Of a DNA stretch of 64,000 bases, positions 59,190 to 64,000 are shown piece by piece. The position numbers and the translations under genes were made by a program. Under the pieces are notes generated by a model. It was not told where the DNA came from. It saw only the letters and a program-made list of their open reading frames with translations, and made no database searches. Every line of letters starts with the position of its first letter. Positions within the stretch are counted from its first letter, which is position 1. This DNA is from Linnemannia hyalina. Taxonomy: Eukaryota; Mortierellomycota; Mortierellomycetes; Mortierellales; Mortierellaceae. The stretch lies in NCBI GenBank assembly GCA_019671135.1, contig JAHRHY010000001.1, forward strand, positions 2,108,001-2,172,000. The letters are read 5' to 3'.

Positions 59190-59931
59190 CGCTTTTTGCT
59201 GTGGGCGTGATACGTGAAGTATGATGTGTGTATGGATGAAATGGATAAAGGGAGAACTGTTTCTTGATGATAGGGATAGATGAGAGGCGAGTGGAGGAGT
59301 AGGGAAAGGAGAGAGTGATATGTACAAAGTGCGTGAAGCGGGTATCGAAAGGATCTTTGCCAGAAGAGAAATGAAAGAAAAAGAAAAAGAAAAGGAGAAA
59401 AGATAAGACCAAGAAGAAGCAGAAGAGATATGAATAATGCGCGAGTCCCCTCTTCTCAATAGTATCTATACCATTACTCTACTCTTTGTCCCCTTCTTCC
59501 ACTTTGTGTCCCTTGCTTTCTTTTCTTCAACTCTCCTTTTTTTTCGTGCACCCCACCCCCTTGGCAAAATAGAAGATCGGGACCGCAGATTCCAACAATA
59601 GTCCCTCGACGCGTTCCTTGTCGCGAACTGGCCTGATAATTCTCGTTTCTACCCTCTTGTCGTCAGGTCAATGGACTTGTCCATTTTTTCTTGTAGTGCT
59701 TTAGTCAATACCGCGCTCACTCACAAACAAGCAAACAAACAAGGAATGTGTTCCATTCAGAGAACACAAGACACGATATGGATATGAACTATGAACTATT
59801 TATTTTTTTAGGAGAAGGAGGGAGGATTATGTTGACAAGATGTAAGGAAGGCTCTAGTTGCCTTCCATCCAAAGTATTTAGAAAGAGATAACAAAAAAAA
59901 ATGACACAATAAGAGGAATGACTACTACTCT
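59190..59931. other. Spacer between chitin synthase and GPI protein genes
   Basis: Promoter of the GPI gene (C/T-rich when read on the minus strand) and 3' side of the chitin synthase gene. No exon seen. Confidence 0.5.
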
Positions 59932-62900
59932 CTAAGAGTCGTTGGATCCATCAGAGAGTACGCGAGGCATTGGCGACCCAGTCCTAGCAATGGGACCCTG
60001 AGAACTTGCATTGGCACTGCCGGCAGCCATGGCTAACAGCGGAGAGGGTGCCCTGGTATCAATAGAGTTCAGACGAGCTCCAGGCGGGGGCGGTGGAGGC
60101 GTGTAGCTTGCCGAGGCCAGGTTACTGCTCAGCTTGGGCGACGACGTGAACTGACGCGACTGAGGGGGGGAAAAGTTAGACATCCGGTCGCCGGCATTAG
60201 GCAAGAACGGGTTGCTGTTGTACTGCGACACCCTCTGTCGTCCAATCGTGCCCCCAGGAGCAGGAGCATGCATGTTCAACAGTGGGATCGAATCCTGTGC
60301 AGGTCCAGCAGGGTAGCTGCCGTAGCCGGGATCAGCGAGCGAGTAACCACCGTTCGACCCCGAAGATCCCTGGGTAGTGTGTCGGCTGATCGCGAAGGGC
60401 ATGGCACTATCGTTGGTCCTGCGCGAGCCAGAGCTCTCGTCCGAAAGCTCCTCCTCCTTGACTTGACCCGACCAGTCCTCTCCAGAATCAGACACCATAA
60501 AGTTGGGAACAGGCAGTCCAGCAAGGATCGCCGCCTTGGATCGACGCTCGCGCTCCCATTCACCCCAGCGCTTCATTGTGATGTGCGAGCTGTCGAATTG
60601 ACCTTCTTTACCACCGTGATCAGCTCCGGCAACCTCTCCGGCAACCATACGGGTCTGACCCCAAGAGAAATCATCGAAATGCCAGTAGGCATAGGCGGGC
60701 AGGACAAAGTTCCAGACAAAGATCGAGCAGAGGTAGACCAACATCCAGCTGACATAGACCATCTTGCGCGAGGTCATCACAATCAAGACAGCAGGCAGAC
60801 CCAGAATGGCGGCAAGCAGGAGCAGAGGCAAGGTAGTATCGGGGATGGCCTCGTCGTGCGTGATGGCTTTGTAGACAGAAATCGCGCACAGGTAGATGGT
60901 GAAGGAAATGGCGGCGGGCAAGACGACAGTTCCGACCAACTCCATGAAGATAACAAACTGCATCGAGAAGCAGAAAGTACCGCACAGATCACGAACCAGG
61001 ACCAACTCCAGCAGATTATGAATTGTCGAGTTGATCCAGCGACGACGCTGGGACAGCAGAATCTTGAAGGTATCGGGGACGACGGTCTTGCAGATGGCCT
61101 GGGGGATAAACATCATCTTGCGCTTGGGGAAGGTTCTCAACATGAGAGTCGAGAGGTAACGATCCTCACCGAGGAGCAGCAAGTTCTTCTTGTGGAGCGT
61201 ATCGACGACGTTCTCGGAGTAGTGCTCGACAATATCTGGGTTGGCCAGGATGGGGACCCAGTAGCCGTTGGGGCCCTTGGGGGCCTTGATACGGTACATG
61301 CAGAAACATCCGGGCAGACAGGTGACACCTCCGAACATCGACTCGAAGGCCTTGGACATGTGATGCGAAATGTAGTACTCGAAGACCTGGATCATGGTCA
61401 CCCATGAGTCCGTCTTGTTGGCAATCTTGGTCTCTCCGCAGAGTCCCATAATCTCGTGGTCGTGGGCCATAGCAGCAATCATACGGGACAATGAGTCAGG
61501 GTAAACCTTTGTATCAGCATCCACCTATGCATTGAAAACAATAAATGAAAGGTGTTGTTAGGCATTGGCGGGAAAAAAAATTGAACTGTGCAAGCATCAT
61601 ATGCGCAGTTGCATAGAGGTTGCGCTCTTACCATGAGCACAATCTCGTAGCGGTCGGGAGCAACTCCAGTTAGTCGCCAGATGGTGTTGAAGAGCTCATA
61701 CTCGAACGAGGTCATACGCTCGTCAAACATAACGTGCTGCAAGAAACCCATGAGAATAATCTGAGAGTCACGTTTTCCACGGTTTCCGGGCTTGGGCATG
61801 TTCTGCTCGGTGGGGCCTCCGACCTTGACGATCAAGCACATGGGGACACGCTTCTGCAGCTTCTTGTCAGAGACAGTCTCGTCGTCGTACTTGTAGAATC
61901 CAGCATAGACCTTGGCCATGTTGTGGCGCTTGGTTCCGTCGGCAATGGCAACATACGAGTGGGCAATCACATCGTCGCGGGGTATCACGTCGTCCTGCAT
62001 CATCGACAGACAGATATCGGGGGTCGACATGTTGTTTCCTGCTCCGATAATCATACCGTCGCAGATGACAACAATCATCTTGTGCGAGTTGGGGTAGTCC
62101 GTGGTAGCAATAGAGTCGAGCGTGGTCCTCAGTCCGTCGATACCTTCAGAGTAACAGGTAACCAGGGCCATGGTGTGGATCAAGGGGAAGTTGAACGGCT
62201 GGAACGAAACAGGAGGCTGGCTGATGACAAAGGGCGAGACAGGGAGAGGGCAGTTGGAAACAGGCTGGGTCGTGGACGAAGAAGTGGTCGAGGAGCGGCG
62301 GGACATGTTGCGAAGACCACCAAAGCTGGCAATGCTGGAGGGTCTCATGGCATTGGGCAGAGGTGGGGGGGAAGGAGGAGGGGTGCCGTTAATGCCAGGC
62401 TGGTACGAGGGTCTGCTCAAGTTGCTGTTCGAGGCCGACAGGAAGGCGGGATTCATGCCGGGAGAACCAGGGGGAGTGTTGAAAGTCTTAAAGACACTCG
62501 TGGGACGGTTGAAGGTCGACAAGGGACGAGCGCTGGGGGTACCCAAGGAAGAAGGAGTGGCCAGGGCACTTGACGAACCACCGGCGGCGGCGCCTGTGGG
62601 GGTGAAGCGAGAGGTCGTAGGGAAAAGGGTTTGTCTCTTGTTGCTGAAAGCAGGTCGGTTGATGTCGGAACTCCAGGCCTCGATCTGCTCAGAACGCTTC
62701 ATGCGATCCTGGTACGTCTCGTTGTCGAATCCTCCGAGACGGTGGTTTAGGAACCAGCCAAAGAAGACGGCCAAGAAGAACTTGATAAACACGACGCCCA
62801 GAATAATGACCAGTGAGACATAGGTAATAATATCCGAGGTCATACAGCCGATCGTCTTGGAATCCATGGCTCCGATACGCGCAACCTGCTTCAGGCATGC

Positions 62901-64000
62901 TCGGAGGCTGGTCAGCTTTTTCTGGACAAACATGTACGAAAGATCCCTCTGCAAGAGAATGTTTCCGTTCCGGAGATTATCGAGGGTGGGGTCGAGATCG
63001 AATGCAGGCTTGATCCACTTGAGAATGGAGGCATCATAGACATCGCCGTCGAATGCAAAGAGCATGCGATTGCCATCCTGGATCTGGTTCCAGGTGTAGT
63101 AGACGGGGGAGTTGGAGCCAGCCATCAGTCCGTCCCATGTCGCCCGGGTAGCAGAGGAAGTATGGCACCCAGTGCCCGTAGTGTCGACCGTTCCGTTCAC
63201 TGGTGTGGAACCGTCGTCCTTACGCACGACACAGGGGAAGTAATAGTTGGCTGTCGCATCTCCTGCAGCCGCGGCATCCCTTCGGTTGATCAGTCCATCG
63301 CAAGCGCCACCCACTTGAGTCTGGAACAGGAACGAGGCATCCATGCCTTTGGCCCCGTAGGTGGGGTCGTTCATGATGTCGATGCGGTCATTCGAGATAA
63401 GTGAGTTGATGGCAGGATGCGTCCAAACCTGTCCTCCGCCAGCACCGTCAGTGTTGAAGTAATACCCCATGCCATTGACGATCAGGTTCTCGGGACGCGT
63501 TCCGAACTCATACTTTCCTGTGCGGTCGTCCTGACACAGAGCCGCCTGCAATCCGAAGGTCAAGAAAGCGACAGCTCCCACCATCAGGACAATCAGCGAA
63601 ACTAGAGCAATCTTTTCGCGCCAGGCCCTCTGAATGTCCGAGGTGTGCATGCCTATAACGTCATATCACAAAGGGGAACGTGTGGTCAGTCATGTGGTCA
63701 GTCGTCGCAATAAAATAAACGCAAAATGGAATCAATAGCAGCACACAGCCTTACCACAAGACTTGAGGAGCGCTGAGGGGAAGCAGCAAGTAACGGCGTT
63801 ATAGTAGACGATCCAAGGAGAAGGGCACTCCTTGGTCCGCTTCTTGAGAGGGTTCTTGATGTCGACAATGGGCTTGCGCTTAGTATCCGAAGCCTTGACC
63901 TTAGGACGCTGGCCGGGCTTCTCGATCTCACGACCAAGAACACTTTTTCCGCGACGAACGCCTCCTGTGCGGATGGGGGTGGCGCCTGTGGGGTCAATAC
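59932..64000 (-). CDS. Class IV (Chs3-like) chitin synthase, 5' end outside window
   Basis: Polymerises UDP-GlcNAc into chitin at the plasma membrane. Exons (minus): 64000(partial)-63755, 63652-61632, 61524-59932; 1285 residues visible. Order: a basic N-terminal part ([20 protein letters not shown]), helix [37 protein letters not shown], an extracellular cytochrome b5-like loop (~[11 protein letters not shown] to KWIKPAF), a second membrane pair ([20 protein letters not shown]), a Ser/Pro-rich linker of ~150 residues, then the GT2 core: [70 protein letters not shown] and [18 protein letters not shown]-terminal helices end at DDFSWGQTR, followed by a Ser-rich tail. There is no myosin motor (that is class V/VII). 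The start codon is to the right of the window. Confidence 0.95.

Noticed and set aside
60268..61407. 379-codon plus-strand frame inside the chitin synthase
   Set aside because: Antisense of a highly biased, strongly conserved coding region; the product is not protein-like in hydrophobic pattern.

Overview
This window is nuclear DNA of a filamentous fungus, most likely an early-diverging one of the Mortierellomycotina (Mortierella/Linnemannia type). The basis is many short GT-AG introns (mostly 70-190 nt), very short first exons, pyrimidine-rich promoters, several TATAAA boxes 130-200 nt ahead of start codons, AATAAA signals after stops, poly-Gln/Asn/Ser tracts, and a class IV (Chs3-like) chitin synthase. 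Genus and species are inference. No tRNA, rRNA, CRISPR array or intact transposon was seen.

Layout. 1-2.4 kb: coding-like but broken minus-strand patches running off the left edge. 2.6-12.2 kb (plus): an Ssb-like OB-fold protein, a TMEM198-like (DUF4203) membrane protein, an unknown Ser-rich protein, a queuosine salvage enzyme (QNG1 family) and histone H2A.Z. 12.8-17.5 kb (minus): a Cue2-like SMR endonuclease and a C-CAP beta-helix protein. 18.5-26.8 kb (plus): a four-helix membrane protein, an Irc21/NCB5OR-type cytochrome b5, a HAD hydrolase and a SulP/STAS anion transporter. 27.3-35.4 kb (minus): an RPA-interacting protein, an ArsB-like permease, a decayed chitin deacetylase pseudogene and a small secreted Ser-rich protein. 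38.5-48.7 kb: a poly-Q DUF202 membrane protein (+), complex III subunit QCR10 (-), the PP2A catalytic subunit (+), a YdfG-like short-chain dehydrogenase (+) and a peroxisomal carnitine acetyltransferase (-). 51.3-64 kb: a two-finger C2H2 factor (+), a very large charged GPI-anchored surface protein (-) and the class IV chitin synthase (-), which runs off the right edge.

The genes are mostly independent housekeeping units, as expected for a eukaryotic chromosome. Loose functional links are cell wall (chitin synthase, GPI protein, dead chitin deacetylase), RNA and translation quality (QNG1, Cue2-like nuclease) and acetyl/energy metabolism (Cat2-like enzyme, QCR10). Exon boundaries were read by eye from splice sites and phase. 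Most spliced models keep frame and total a multiple of three. The least certain boundaries are the 5' end of H2A.Z, the junction in the GPI protein gene and the long intron of the small secreted protein.
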